Shown here one piece after another: positions 12,034 to 24,700 of a stretch of DNA of 64,000 nucleotides. The DNA comes from Saccoglossus kowalevskii (taxonomy: Eukaryota; Hemichordata; Enteropneusta; Harrimaniidae), in assembly GCF_000003605.2 (NCBI RefSeq), contig NW_003143808.1:69651-133650 (forward strand), given 5' to 3'. The position numbers and the translations under genes are program-made. The first letter of the stretch is position 1. Each line of letters opens with the position of its first letter. The notes beneath the pieces were generated by a model that saw only the letters and a list, made by a program, of their open reading frames with translations, ran no database searches and was not told the DNA's origin.

Positions 12034-15000
12034 TCACTGCAGGTCACCATCAAGTAATGGCTCAATGGCAATGACATGAAGAGGTGATGATAATGAACAG
12101 CCCTGACGTATGGCCTGAGAAAGTAAAACAGGGGCTGTGAGGGCGCTGCTTAATCTGAATAATGATTGCGCATTATAATATATGAGACGGATATAACTAA
12201 ACCCAAAAGCTTTTAAAATTGTAAAAAGGTATTCATGATGAATCATATCAAAAGAGTTGTCCTGGTCTAGGGCGACAATACATAGGGGAGAGTTATTAAT
12301 ATAGGAATAATCAATACAATCACGAAGTAAGTTGATATTGTCATGAATGTGACAGTTTGGAATTCTGCAACTTTGATCAGTATGTATAATTGTACCAATA
12401 ACAGAGCGGAAATGTCGTGACAATGTTTTAGTGAGTATTTTGTAGTCACTACGTAGCAGACCAACAGGGCGCAAATTTTGTAATAGTGTATTGTCTTCTT
12501 CGTACATGAAGAAGCGGAAATAACATCAAAGAAATTTCGACCAATGACATCCATCAATACCAGAGGTGCACCCAGCAGCGAGAAATTTCACCGTTTTGAT
12601 AAATTCCTAATAAGTGATGACGTCATCACGGTCGCTTTTGCTAAGCTGTGGTAAGTCATCGAGTGTGGTGTCTTGTGATTTTTATCAGTAGTGACAGGGT
12701 TTTAAAAGTTTTTGTAAAAGTTTCCAGTGATATGAAGTTTTTCTTGCGAGTTTTCAGTGAGACTGCCATCTTCACGTTTAAGATGTTTCGTACCTATTCA
12801 GTTTTGAAAAAAAAAGTACGAGTTGGAGATCATGCAAAAATCATGCGTAGCGGATTCCTGTGCTTATTGTAGAATAAGGCGAGTTCACAGCATTTTTTTA
12901 TTATGGCAGCTCTGAGGGAATGTTCCGATTGTCATGGTGTTTTTCATATGATGAATTTCATTTTCAAGCATGGCTTTATTGTATTTGAAATGATAGTGGT
13001 CTTGTGTTAACCATTTTATTTTATTGTAGTTTGCCAGTATGTCCATAAATCAGTACGTGTGTTTATGTGTTCATCATCACCAAGTATGTCGGTATTCATG
13101 CACGCATTCATAAAAAAGTTAGAATGATCAGAAAAAACACAAGAGTCGTTCGTGATTTTAATTGCATTGATTTTACTGCGCATGTGCTTTCTGACATAAA
13201 ACCTGTCAAGACGTATTCGTATATTCGCGCGCCAATATTTGTAATTGCTGACGTTACTATGATAGTGCCTCCATGCACTAATGAGCTTGAATCCCTCTAA
13301 AACATTATTGAGCGAGAGGAACGTGCGCTTGTCTGGCTCATTGTCGCCATTGCGATCAAATTCAGATGAAATAGAGCAGTTCAAATCACCCCCTATTATT
13401 ACTGGGTTATTTTTAAGACTATTGAGATGACTTTCAAGTTTGTGAAAACATTCAATGCTCTCATTACATTAGTTGGCGAGTAAATATTGATACAATTAAC
13501 CGGACTATTGTTAATTTTTACATGTGGTGTAAAAGATGACCATGAATAATATTTGTTTTAGTATTTGAAAACTGGCACACCAGTGTGATTGGTAGTCCCA
13601 TGGAAAAAAACAATACCTCGACGCACAACTTGCCAAGTATTACCTGCAAAAAGTAAAAGTCGCAGGGATGGTCGCGCTTCAAAAATTCAAAGATTCTGTA
13701 CTGTTTCATGAAATAACGACAGCTATTAACATTTGAAGTAATTCCTGCAATGAAAGCTGACATGACGAAGAGAAGAAATGAAATATTTATCGATGTAATG
13801 GTCTTTAATGTTATACACCGGCAACAAATTCTCCCGATGCTTTAATATTTTTTTTTTGGATCAGTTTATCGATACGAATTTTCTGTGATGAATCCAGTCT
13901 CTGAGAAAACGATAATGTGTGAGGTGTTTAGAGAGTGTTTTGAGACTTGGGCAAAAATCAAAGCTACCAGAAAATGTCTAATTGCCTCATTTGATCTGAG
14001 ACTAGTTTACCCCGAGAATAGAAACAAGAGAGACAACTGATACCTCACCTTCACTGTTGTCGTCGTCGATGTTCCAGGTTTTGTTTTCCGGGTCACTGGG
14101 GGTGATGTAAATATATAGTGTACCAACTGACGACCCAGATGAATTTGAAACTGAGTCAAGTGGTGAAAATCTGGGTGATTCATCAATGCAAGTTGGTGGG
14201 GATGGAAACAAAGATATATCGTGTACTGTAACAATAGGAGGTGCAGTGGCCAGAGATGATGGTGGGGGCTTACCAGACGGAACTTCAGCAAAGGTAGGTT
14301 GGCGGAAAATGGTCACCTCTGTGTACAAGCGAGAAGGTGTCTCACTGGGAGGTTTCGATGATGGAGTGGGGATAGGGTGAGGCGTGGAGAGGAGGTGTTT
14401 ACCCTCTCTTCAACTGATGCAACAACATTTGTATTATTAGTGTTATATTTTTTATCCAAATTGATTTTGCCTGTCACCACTATGGGGTGTTCAACTTCCA
14501 TTTGACTGAGAACGTTATCATGGTTTGATTCTGAGGTGGGTAACACATTATCTATACCATTGTCTGTGTTTATATATCTGTTATATTTTCACTGTTATTT
14601 TCAGACATATTATCATCACTATGTCGACTGCCCTACTCGTCAACAAAGAGCTGCCACTGTCACCATTGTTGTGCTTGTTATTATTTGCGGTATTTATTTC
14701 AGTCACATCTGTCTCACTTTGCATTACATTATCATTGTTTTCTTGCTCTTCGTTTTGTATAACAATTGGCCCTTTGTTTAGACAGTTTTGACGCGTGTGG
14801 CCTTTCTGATGGCATGAAAAACAAGCACAATCATCAGTCGAGACGTAGATATTATACGTCTGGTTATCATACACGACTGGCAATAGACCGTTATTATTAG
14901 TATTTTTAAGATTTATATAAACCTGCCTACAAAATGATTATACATGTTTTAATGTAGGTCGTTTGCAAGCAAGCCAAATTGTGCAGATACTGCTCATAAC

Positions 15001-15340
15001 TTATACATTATACCAAGTTATACATTTGTTTGGGAAGGATGGCAGTACATTTGATAAAACCACATTGGTGGGTGGACGCACAAATGGTTCAACCGAGATA
15101 GAAAAAAAACCATAACAATGCCATTAGCACAGACCTTGTCAACACATATGACACCGACGATATGAAAATCACATTTGAAAAACAGATTTGTTCATTCTGG
15201 AAGCAGCAATAATTGTGTTACCTTCGACTAAATCTGCTTCAACATAGGGTTGACTAGAATCCCGTCCACACTTTCACAACGAACCGCATGGTTAAATTAA
15301 TTGTAGGTGTGGTCGAAGCCTTTGTTTGAGCGGCCGCCAT
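12034..15340 (-). mobile_element. Tx1-clade LINE, decayed and 3'-truncated
   Basis: Read on the minus strand from 15340. ORF1 begins MAAAQTKAST and after frameshifts carries a CCHC zinc knuckle (C-x2-C-x4-H-x4-C, 14823-14782) and a Ser/Pro-rich tail (about 14550-14000). ORF2 starts near 13763 with an APE-type endonuclease (ITSNVNSC), continues at 13384-13016 with the endonuclease end (LDRFY, then SDHS), and at 12507-12034 shows reverse transcriptase blocks: RPVGLLRSDYKI, motif A-like LDQDNSFD, and RQGCSLSSPL (motif B). The sequence stops before the catalytic YADD box, so the 3' half of the RT and the C-terminal domain are missing. Several frameshifts and stops show it is inactive. The 5' UTR may extend to about 15560. 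Clade assignment rests on resemblance of the ORF2 blocks to Tx1 elements of frogs and fish. Confidence 0.8.
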
Positions 15341-16199
15341 CTTGGCCGTCCTTAGCACCGATTCACAACCACAAAACACCGCACCAACAACGACAAAATG
15401 ACCAACAAAATAAATAATAAATACACACAGAGAACCAGTAATACTGTACACAAAAGGTAGTAAAGTAAAAAATGAAGCATTGTGCTTACAAACGTGGGGA
15501 AAGACGATACGAGCCAGTTGGCCGATAGCAGGAGCGTTCAAAAGCACGTCCTCCTCCAACCTTATATAGTAAGAAAGTCTTCATAAACTTTCATATAGTA
15601 GATACAGCTAAGCTGGGAGCATCATATTAACCCTATGTATTTGACCTTTGGAGGTGGCTATTGAGTCGTTCACACCCAGGACGTAGGAAGGATGTGGCAG
15701 TTGAGTCATAGTCGCCATTTTCAATATGAGCATCAAGAACGGACATCCTTCTTCGCCAATATTTAATTTTTAAACAAATGTTCATGCTCATGACTGTACG
15801 GTGTTAACGTACGGATGGGTTTTACCCGTTGAATAGATGACCTTTAAAGAAAAAATTAAACGTATTCGGATACGATGTCGGAAATAAATAACCAGGAATT
15901 AATGAGACACGTATGAGTGAAGTTACATGATTGACAGTTTCTGTGGTGAAATTGTTTTTGACCGGAATTTTTGGAAGACTTGAAATAGACTCACCTTGCA
16001 GAGCGACTGGAAATGCAGAAATATTATTGTGGAACAATTCAAAGGCCTGAATATGCTTGAGGAATTCAATTAAAATAATATTAAAATATAGCGATTAATA
16101 CGGGCCGAGAATAAATCAGTCCACGGTTTCTAGTAACCGTGATCAGTCCTATTTTTTGAGATCGTAAATTAATTCCACCCAATAAGGTTTATACACGAT
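15341..16199. other. 5' flank of the Tx1 LINE
   Basis: Probably includes the element's 5' UTR to about 15560; beyond that nothing recognised. Confidence 0.5.
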
Positions 16200-16738
16200 T
16201 GCGGTAAATCACAATGACTGGAACAGAAAATAGATTATTCTCGACAAAGGGAGTGTAATAACTTACCGCTACGTTTCAAATGTGCTATTGAATAACTCAG
16301 ATGACAAGAGTGTTAAGATAACTAGGGCTGTCTTCTTATCCTTTTTCCAAACTGGCTCCTACACGGATGTTGCCCAGGTTTTGTCTGTAGTTACAGGCTC
16401 CAATACACAGACTTCAGCCTACTTGCCTGGATGTTAGACAATCAGGCCTTCTAGATATGATGGCCAGTGTATCGCTCGGCTAAGCTTGACCACCATACAT
16501 TAGTTAGTACCCAAGTTAATTGTGAATTGCTATCAAAGCACACTATAATGGGGTTTGGTTGCATTGAGCTAGTTTTTTTTTTATCGCTACTGCAAGTATA
16601 AAACTCGTGTTGTGTGGCGGATGTGACGTCCACCTGCCGTAGATGGCATCCTACAGAGAAAAGTATTGCAGACAGCTTGTCTGTACTTCAATGATCCAGG
16701 CACTCGACTCCAGCTTTCGAGTCAGGAAATGGGTCATT
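16200..16738. repeat. Dispersed repeat R, copy 1
   Basis: About 540 nt, closely matched by 19036-19575. The copies share a 5' block (CAGAAAATAGAT), a central block (GAATTGCTATCAAAGCACAC) and a 3' block ending near GGGTCATT or GGGACATT. There is no coding capacity. Its family is unknown to me; the ends show only a weak TGAC/GTCA inverted match. Confidence 0.75.
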
Positions 16739-17139
16739 TGAATCAATTAAATATAAATACAATTATTAAACAATCTACTTATAAAATTACTGTAATATAT
16801 GTTTATAATGTTTACCCTAAACATGCAAGTTGTTTATAAATAATACTGCAACGTCATGTGAAGCAAATGTTCGTACGTGATGTCATTGATATCACAGTTA
16901 TTAATACATGTATAGGCATATTCAATAATTGTATTAACTGTCTCGTGTCAGCCATTATTCAAGCTAAACAATAACTGCGCATGTATTTATAAAATTATTA
17001 TAACGTATGGAGTTCAGTATTGTTATCGGAGTGAATTGAAGAGCGGGTAATGCTGATATAGTTACGTTCTCATGTATGAGGGAATAATAAATAAAAATTA
17101 CCTTCAAAATTACACTATACGATTAACGAATAACGAACG

Positions 17140-18015
17140 TAATGTGTCAGCATCCTTTATTTCATATTTTTGTCATATTACCTCCAACCCTGCAAATGGA
17201 AGTGTGCATGGAATCATGGGAATAAACTGTGTGCATTGTGATAACTGTCATAAAGGTGATTGACAGGTCGTACTTGGGTACAATGGGTTCTACTAGGCGT
17301 GCTTGTAATTTACATAACAAAGGGTGTTTACAACTTGGAAGGAGAATTGGAATCTACCAGGTGCGCTGTTATTTGAATAACAAAGGATGTGTATGATCTA
17401 CTGAGTTGCCTACGTGACACAGCTACTAGCAAGATTACATTCTGGTTGGCTCATGTGGAAACCCGGGTGGTTTCACTGAATCATGCCTATAAATTGGTCA
17501 GACTCAGGACAGTTTGGGTCGATCATTTCAACTTGGTGTCCGTCATTTCAACTTACTTTCCTGTGTGTTCTGCTACGATATTGTTTGACAGGTGAAACAG
17601 GCTACAACCATTATTCTGTGAGACTTGTATGAACTGCTCTGCGATCTCCTGCTTTCAGCGGTACCCTCCAAAATACCAGCGTTTCTCTACAAGCAAGACT
17701 CCTGTATTTCTTTGTTGTTGTGTTGCAGAAGCCATTGTCTGTCGTCCATTAATACATCCTGGAACTGTGAGTTATCACCAATGCACACTTTCCTAAGCAA
17801 TCCCCTATCTTAGTGACTGTATTCATTGTATTTTTCTGTGCTTTATTTCTTGTAATTATTTTAAGAGGTATTAAAGCCAGGAGCTTTAACTTGATATGTT
17901 GGTGTATGTGTATTTCATTTCCAGTACTTCTGTCTTGTCTACTAGCAATAAAAGAACCCCCTGTCCAGTGCGAGTTCTGTGGGTGGCCCTCTCAATTGTG
18001 ATAAGCAGGCCTTAC
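17140..18015. other. Insertion in one copy of the segmental duplication
   Basis: About 875 nt present only in the downstream copy; the other copy runs straight from ATTAACGAATA to CCAGTACGGGG. Short open frames are present but none resembles a known protein. Possibly an uncharacterised mobile element; no clear terminal repeats were seen. Confidence 0.4.
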
Positions 18016-18249
18016 ACTGTGACATATTGGTTATTCTGGTACGGGGTTCATTGTAATAGATCTGATTGATTGAATTCATGCGTATCCTATAAATATCTCA
18101 TTTTAAATTATTGTATATTGACAATCAAGGCGACATAGGAAACAGGTGTCATTTTTTGTCCACTGCTATGTTTAAATCGATTTTCTCCCTTACATTATTA
18201 GCCACTAGAGTGGCGCATCTAATGTTGTTGTTGAAAAAAAGAATATGTT

Positions 18250-20037
18250 CATGACTACAAACGTATTATTTCTATAGCACTGTTAATGTAATCCATCAGA
18301 TCACCAAAACTACCTGCAAAATAACAAAAGAGATTAATTACATAATTAGTGTCATGGTGACAGCGCCACCATAATACATTATTATTTGTTTTGCCATGGA
18401 AATTTAGATGGCGCTGTTGCATTACAAATTAAGAGCTTACCAAAATTTGCATAGATACTGCAATATCTTGTAAGATGATAATATATCATTAATTAATCTT
18501 AAGTTTATTACTGTATCTAAGTAGCCAGACTGTTTTATGTTACGTAGGTAAATTACTTCCAACAAATTTAAATAATTGATACCAGAGCCAAAACCACATA
18601 TAGAGTTATGGTTTGGCAGTATACAGACCAAGTGCATCCACATAGGAAGGGAGAAAACGTGAAGTACTACTAAATGAACTTTCCAGAAGTTGGTGAGTAG
18701 TCCATTCATTTCCTGCCTCATCTAGTTTAGCATAGATGTTCCTGGCTCACCTAGTTCAGCACTAGGCCAATTAGAATGACCCATTGAAGAGTAGTTCAGA
18801 TCTGGTGAGTAACCAAGCTCTCATTTCCTCACCCAGTAATTTACCCCTTCTCCTGAACAATTTGTCTTTTAGAATAGGATCATTCACTGAACATCAAATG
18901 AATCTCAATCAAAATCCATCAGGTTTAAATAATAAAAAAAGTGTAGTGACTATGGCGTAGGCAAAATAAAGTGTTTTAAATGATTTAGCAAGCAGTGTCA
19001 CATTACTAAATTGTGCAATGGAAAATGAATATGACTGAACCAGAAAATAGATCTAGACAATTATTAACAAAAGGAGTGTAATAACTTACCGCTTCAACTG
19101 TGTTGTTGAATAACTCGTATAACAAGTGTTCAGACAACCGGGGCTTATTATCATTTTTTTCAAACTGGCTCCTACACAGTCCGGTTTTGCCTTGGTTTTG
19201 TCTGTAGCTACAGGCTCCAATACACAGACCTCAGTCCAGTTTCCGGAATGTCAGAAGTATAGAATGTCTCCGGAATGTTCTAGCTTCTAGAACTATTGGC
19301 TCGTGTATTGCTCGTCTAAGCTTAGCCACCATACATTAGTTAATACCCAAGTTAATTGTGAATTGCTATCAAAGCACACTATAATGGGGCTTGGTCGCAT
19401 TGAGCTAGTTTGTTATCGCTACTGCAAGTATAAAACTCGTGTTGTGTGGCGAAAATGACGTCTACCTGCCGTAGATGGCATCCTACAGAGACAATTATGG
19501 CAGGTAGCTCGTCTGTACTTCACTGGTACAGGCATTCGACTTCAGGTTTCGAGTCAGAAAATGGGACATTAGAGTCAGTTGAACAACTGACTAAAATGTT
19601 TGAGATCTAACAATGACATCTATGGTAGACAACATGCTAAATTTAGCATGCATTAAAACGCCAATCAAAATTTAAGGCCTCGAAACAACCTATTAAATAT
19701 AAGGGCATTATTTTGTACGAGGGAAGAAATTATATGTTGACGTGTATGTTTATTATAGCGATGTCTGATGACTCACTGAATAGTAATATTGCATGTTCAT
19801 ATTTATTATTATCAAAACCGTATCAGTGAAAAAAATACTCGTGTATATACGTTTACTCTATTAGCACATATATGTGTGGTACAAAAACTCAATTGACGGT
19901 TTCTTCTGATGTCCCATACACATCAAATAATCTTTGTATAATTGATGGGGACGGGAAGTAGGCATATGTAACACGTGGGTTATAAAATATCACATTACAT
20001 GCTACGATGCAGCCGATATCAGTTGACGTGATAGAAA
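18250..20037 (-). pseudogene. Partial duplicate of the 3' end of channel gene B (exons 6 and 8 only)
   Basis: Position 20037-19893 is a copy of gene B exon 6: same 145 nt, still open and nearly identical, encoding the CxVAC, YNPRVTYAYFPSPS and YGTSEETV stretches. Its acceptor AG has become AA and its donor GT has become TT, so it should not splice. Exon 7 is absent; a dispersed repeat (19036-19575) and about 160 nt of unrelated DNA lie where it should be. At 18313-18250 a copy of exon 8 keeps its acceptor and starts SFGDLMD, but deletions have destroyed the TM2 filter region. Intronic and 3' flanking sequence match gene B in the same order, so this is a DNA-level tandem duplication and not a retrocopy. 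No upstream exons 1-5 were found with it. Confidence 0.85.
19036..19575. repeat. Dispersed repeat R, copy 2, at the lost exon 7 of the gene B duplicate
   Basis: Matches 16200-16738. Its left junction falls exactly where exon 7 begins in the intact gene: the flank CAATGGAAAATGAAT matches the intron sequence next to the gene B exon 7 donor. The insertion and associated loss removed exon 7 from the duplicate. Confidence 0.75.
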
Positions 20038-21360
20038 TTCAAGGCATAAATAAAGAATAATTTGTTAGTATAACTGTTGCACCGGGCGTGCCATGTAATG
20101 ATGACACGGAAAACGTATTTGGTTCACATTAGTCCCCATTATGATGGCAATAGTCTTATAGTGATTTATTATACACAATACGATGATGAAAATAAATGAA
20201 CTTTCATATATCACAATCAGGTAAATCTTACTGAATTCATGATCAAATTGTTCCCGAGCAAAGTACAAGACACTAATTTAACAGGTCTATGTTAAACATA
20301 CAATAATTATAACGGAATTGTACATCATTCTCTAAATGGTTAGCGCATTGTGTGATTATTTTTTTTATTCAAGTCAGTAATGTCAGTCTGGGTTATCATT
20401 TGCATTAAGACCACCTAACAAAGTCAACTTGACTATTAGCAATGATTACTCAGTTACCAATATATTTAGTAATAGCATTATCAGCAATGTTTCCAAGATA
20501 TGAGTCACGGTTATTTTTAAAACACGTGGGCAGTGCAAATTTCATTATGACCTGATTAACAAAAGTCAGAGTAAAACAGACATGACTGACAAATAAGATT
20601 ATGTCACAGTACTTATTTATCACCTTATCAGTCTAGACAGTTGTTGGGAACACTGGCGTTGTGTTCCGGAAACTTTGACTCGTTTAGCTGATAACGCGTA
20701 CACATTGAAAGACCAGGTTCTACCCTGAGGAATACACAATAGTTCATTACAGCTAGTTCAGCTTTATTCGTCCAAACCGTCAGCTGAAGTCACGTCTCGC
20801 TGACCATTTTTCTTCTTTCTCTGTTACAAAATCTTACAAACTCTACAATAAAACTCTAAGGCGTGGCAGAGTAATCATGCAATCAGCCAATCTCTGCAGT
20901 CGTCGGCACGATCACGTGATTACCGGGGATTTGTCTCGCGGTTAAAGCATTGCAAAGTTGCCACTACTAAATACAATTATTAAACAATCTACTTATAAAC
21001 TTCCTGTAATATATGTTTATAATATTTATCCTAAACATGCAAGTTGTTTATTCTAAACAATACTGCAACGTCATGTGAAGCAAATGTTCGTACGTGATGT
21101 CATTGATATCACAGTTATTAATATAGGCATATTCAATAATTATATTAACTCTCGCGTGTCAGCCATTATTCAAGCTAACCAATAACTGCGTATGTATTTA
21201 TAAAATTATTAAAACGTATGAAAATCAGTATTTTTATCGAAGTGGATTTAAGAGCGGGAAATGATGATAGAGATACGTTCTCATGTATGAGGGAATACAA
21301 AATACCTTCAAAATTACACTATACGATTAACGAATATCAGTATATTTCTGAGCCGTAATG

Positions 21361-21366
21361 TTTATT
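21361..21366 (-). promoter_or_regulatory. Candidate poly(A) signal, gene B
   Basis: AATAAA on the minus strand about 155 nt past the gene B stop. In the duplicated copy the corresponding position (near 18030) no longer has the hexamer. Confidence 0.35.
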
Positions 21367-21518
21367 CCAGTACGGGGCTCATTGTAATACAGCTTATTAA
21401 TTGAAATCGTGCGTATCCTATAAATCTCTCATTTAAATTACTGTATATTGACAATCAAGACATATTGTGCGCAACTCACAACATGTCAAACTTATGTAAA
21501 ACTTGTAATAGGCGTTTT

Positions 21519-21684
21519 TTAAAGAAAATGTTTGAAAACAAATACGAGGAGAAAATCAATGAACTCTATCACAGTTAGAACACTTGCTCCGATGCATAGA
21601 CCCATCACACCACCAAAACTACCTGCAAAATAAAAGAGATTGATTTCATAATTAGTGGCATGGTGACAGCGCCACCATGATGAT

Positions 21685-21715
<31 letters not shown>

Positions 21716-24700
21716 TTTTTTTAAATTAATCTCAACAAAAAAAGTGTAGTGACTATGGCGTAGGCATAATAAAATATTTTTAAATGATGTAGCAAGCAGT
21801 GTCACATTATTAAATTATGCAATGAAAAATGAATGTCACTTACTTAACAGGGACCAACCAGACATTTTTGGAACTAATTTTGTTTCTCTGTATGCCAGTT
21901 CTGTATAGTAAATTGTGATGTCAATAAAATTGTTTCTGTAGAAAATGATTAATAGTATATGAATTAGTCTAGCGAGTAATACATGCCGATAAATGACACA
22001 AATAGCAGTATTATAGATATGACACATAAATCATTGAACTCCGCTAAATATATATACAGCCATGTATACAACACAGACAATAAGTATACGGCAGCACATT
22101 TGTCATCGCTCGCCATTTATGATGGTTAAACTCCAAAAACGATGTATGCAATTACCCTCTGATACGCGTGCCACAAAAGCAATACATTTGATATATAACT
22201 TGCGTATGTTTATTATAGCGATGTCTGATGAATCACTGAATAATGATATTGCATGTTCTTATTCATTATTATCAAAACCGTGTCAGTGAAAACTTCACTC
22301 GTGTATATACGTTTACTATATTAGCATATATATGTAGGTACAAATACTCACTTGACGGTTTCTTCTGATGTCCCATACACATCAAATAATCTTTGTATAA
22401 TTGATGGGGACGGGAAGTAGGCATATGTAACACGTGGGTTATAAAATATCACATTACATGCCACGTTGCAGCCGACATCAGTTGACGTGATAGAAACTCA
22501 AGGCAAAAACAAGGAATAATTTGTTAGTATAATGAAAAACTGTTTTACCGATGACACGGAAAACGTATTTGGTTCACATTCGTCTCCATTATGACGGCAA
22601 TAGTCTTATAATGATTTATTATACACAATACCATGATGAAAATAAATGATCTGTCATATATCATGATCAGGTGAGGCTTACTGCATTCATGATCAAATTG
22701 TTCCCTAGCAAACTACAAGACACTCATTTAACAGGTCTTAAGCATACAATATTTGTAACCTTTTTAGTAAGTAATGTCAGTCTGGGTATTGGAGCACACA
22801 AATGACACATTTATAAAAGCAGCAACATATGCATTGTCCAAACGTTGCTGCTCAAGTTCGCTTAACTCAATCTTCGATATTCACATTCTACTTCATTGCA
22901 AAACCTTGCCACCATCATATATGTATGGCTAACATCTATAATTGTACCATTTCTGCATATTATATGATTTAATCAGAAACATCTACGAGCTAATGCGTAC
23001 ATTACAGGTTGTACAATATATCATGGCCTTATCAATAACAGTTAATTTTATGACGTCATTGCCGAACCGCGGGTATCAATACAATCTTGTTTTTCGGAAA
23101 AGATGACGGAGCGAGTATTTAAAAAGAACAGCATATATGACGTAACAAGAAGTTACCAGCATCCAATAAAATGGTTTGTTGCCATTAATAACATATTTCA
23201 ATATTGAAATCGGACAATTTGGTAAACAAATCGTCGTGTGCTCGTCAAATCGTGTTTGCGGCGTTCGACAAAAAACTAAGAAGACTTGTTATTTCTAAGC
23301 GACGCTCCTCGGAAATTGTCACAGTCCGAAATCAGTTTGGATAAACAAATGAAAGTGACCCTATTCTTAGAAAGCAACAGTAGTTTTAATATTTATATGT
23401 ATTTATACAGTTAAAATCACTCTTGCTTGTTTGTCTCTTATGATTGCTGAAACCTACACGCAGGCTTTCTAGCCATGTTCGGTAGCACACTACGCCTTTT
23501 GTCTTTAAAGTGTTAAGTCATCAAATCTTTGACCTATTGTAGCATTTAAAAATAACACGGACAGGAGAAACATCTACCCTGATTCTGTGAATAATTTATG
23601 AACAGATGCACAGACAGTCGATCCGCACCATCGATCTGAAGGAGACGATGCATACGTCTAAGATCAACGTAGCGTAGTGTGAGGTAGCCGCCTCGGGACG
23701 GCGTACCGATGTATCGTTCACTCGCGCGTTAACTGCAATGCTACTCCACACCACACATCAGGCACTTGTCCACTCACAATGTGAATGATTTAAAATATAT
23801 TTAATATTTGATGAAATAAAAGTAATTTCTTTCACATTTTGTTTTGCGAGAGATTTCGAGAGTTTTAATTTATTCGGGGCCAGTGAACGTGAAACTATAT
23901 CGTTCACTGTTTTTTTTTCATAATTGTCTGCTTTATAATGGCACCAAATTTACTGGTATGACAACGATACAGAATAATACCAATAACTCCTCTCCAACCA
24001 ACAATGAACTCAAACACACTTTGTGCTTCATATATGTCGCACAAAGTGTGCTATCGTTCATAATGGGTTGGCGGATCGTCTGTTATTGTATAAATATGTC
24101 TTTTTATGGCGTCATCACTGCAGAGTAGACATAATTTTGGATTGAACAGCTTTCAACAACTAAAAGGATTGATGCTCAAGACCAATGAAAATTTTGATAT
24201 ATAAATAGCGGGAAGTTGTGACTACGCTCAGGAAGCATGTCAGTACCAGACAAAAATGAAACTGTAGGCATATGTTCAATGTACTGTGTCCCAGCGCGAC
24301 ACAGAGTTGACGTTGACGTTGCCGTTGCATTAGTCATGCGCCACGTCACATCACCCCACCTCAATACCAGTCGCTCACCCACTAAAGGTTAAATGCCACT
24401 CGTGAATTGACACTCTTCGTGTGTGTGTAAATCAGTTGGTAAAATGAATACATTTCGAGAACGTTGTTTTCTACCATGCAGATATCAGAGCCGGTAGTAG
24501 TAGCAGGAAGAACTGTTGTGTATACTTACTGATGAAACTATTAAGTTGTCATGGCTTATATACATATCATAAGGTTATATCAGAGAGTTGAAACCATATA
24601 TTCTACATACCTTTCAGTGGAAAAGCACATTCTATGTACTCTCGAATTGTACAAACACGGGCGGGTCCTGACAAGTAAAAAAAATAGTGATCAAATAAAT

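Larger units (their letters stand above)
16745..20400. repeat. Segmental duplication, downstream copy of the gene B 3' region
   Basis: Blocks in the same order as 20965-22790: 16750-17130 matches 20969-21330 (AACGTCATGTGAAGCAAATG and following), 18020-18130 matches 21360-21460, 18230-18410 matches exon 8 and flank, 18935-19030 matches 21735-21835, and 19735-20400 matches 22200-22790, including exon 6. Differences are two insertions (17140-18015 and repeat R) and the loss of exon 7. Confidence 0.85.
20965..22790. repeat. Segmental duplication, parental copy holding gene B exons 6-8
   Basis: Counterpart of 16745-20400. It contains the intact exons 6, 7 and 8 of gene B and its 3' flank. The left boundary abuts an unrelated block (20640-20965) that is absent from the other copy. 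Confidence 0.85.

Noticed and set aside
14186-14791. Plus-strand open frames at 14.2-14.8 kb
   Set aside because: Opposite-strand shadows of Tx1 LINE ORF1.
20640-20965. Possible solo LTR (minus-strand AATAAAG and ends starting TG and ending CA)
   Set aside because: No matching target-site duplication, no second copy in the window and no internal virus-like sequence; the terminal match is too short to support it.
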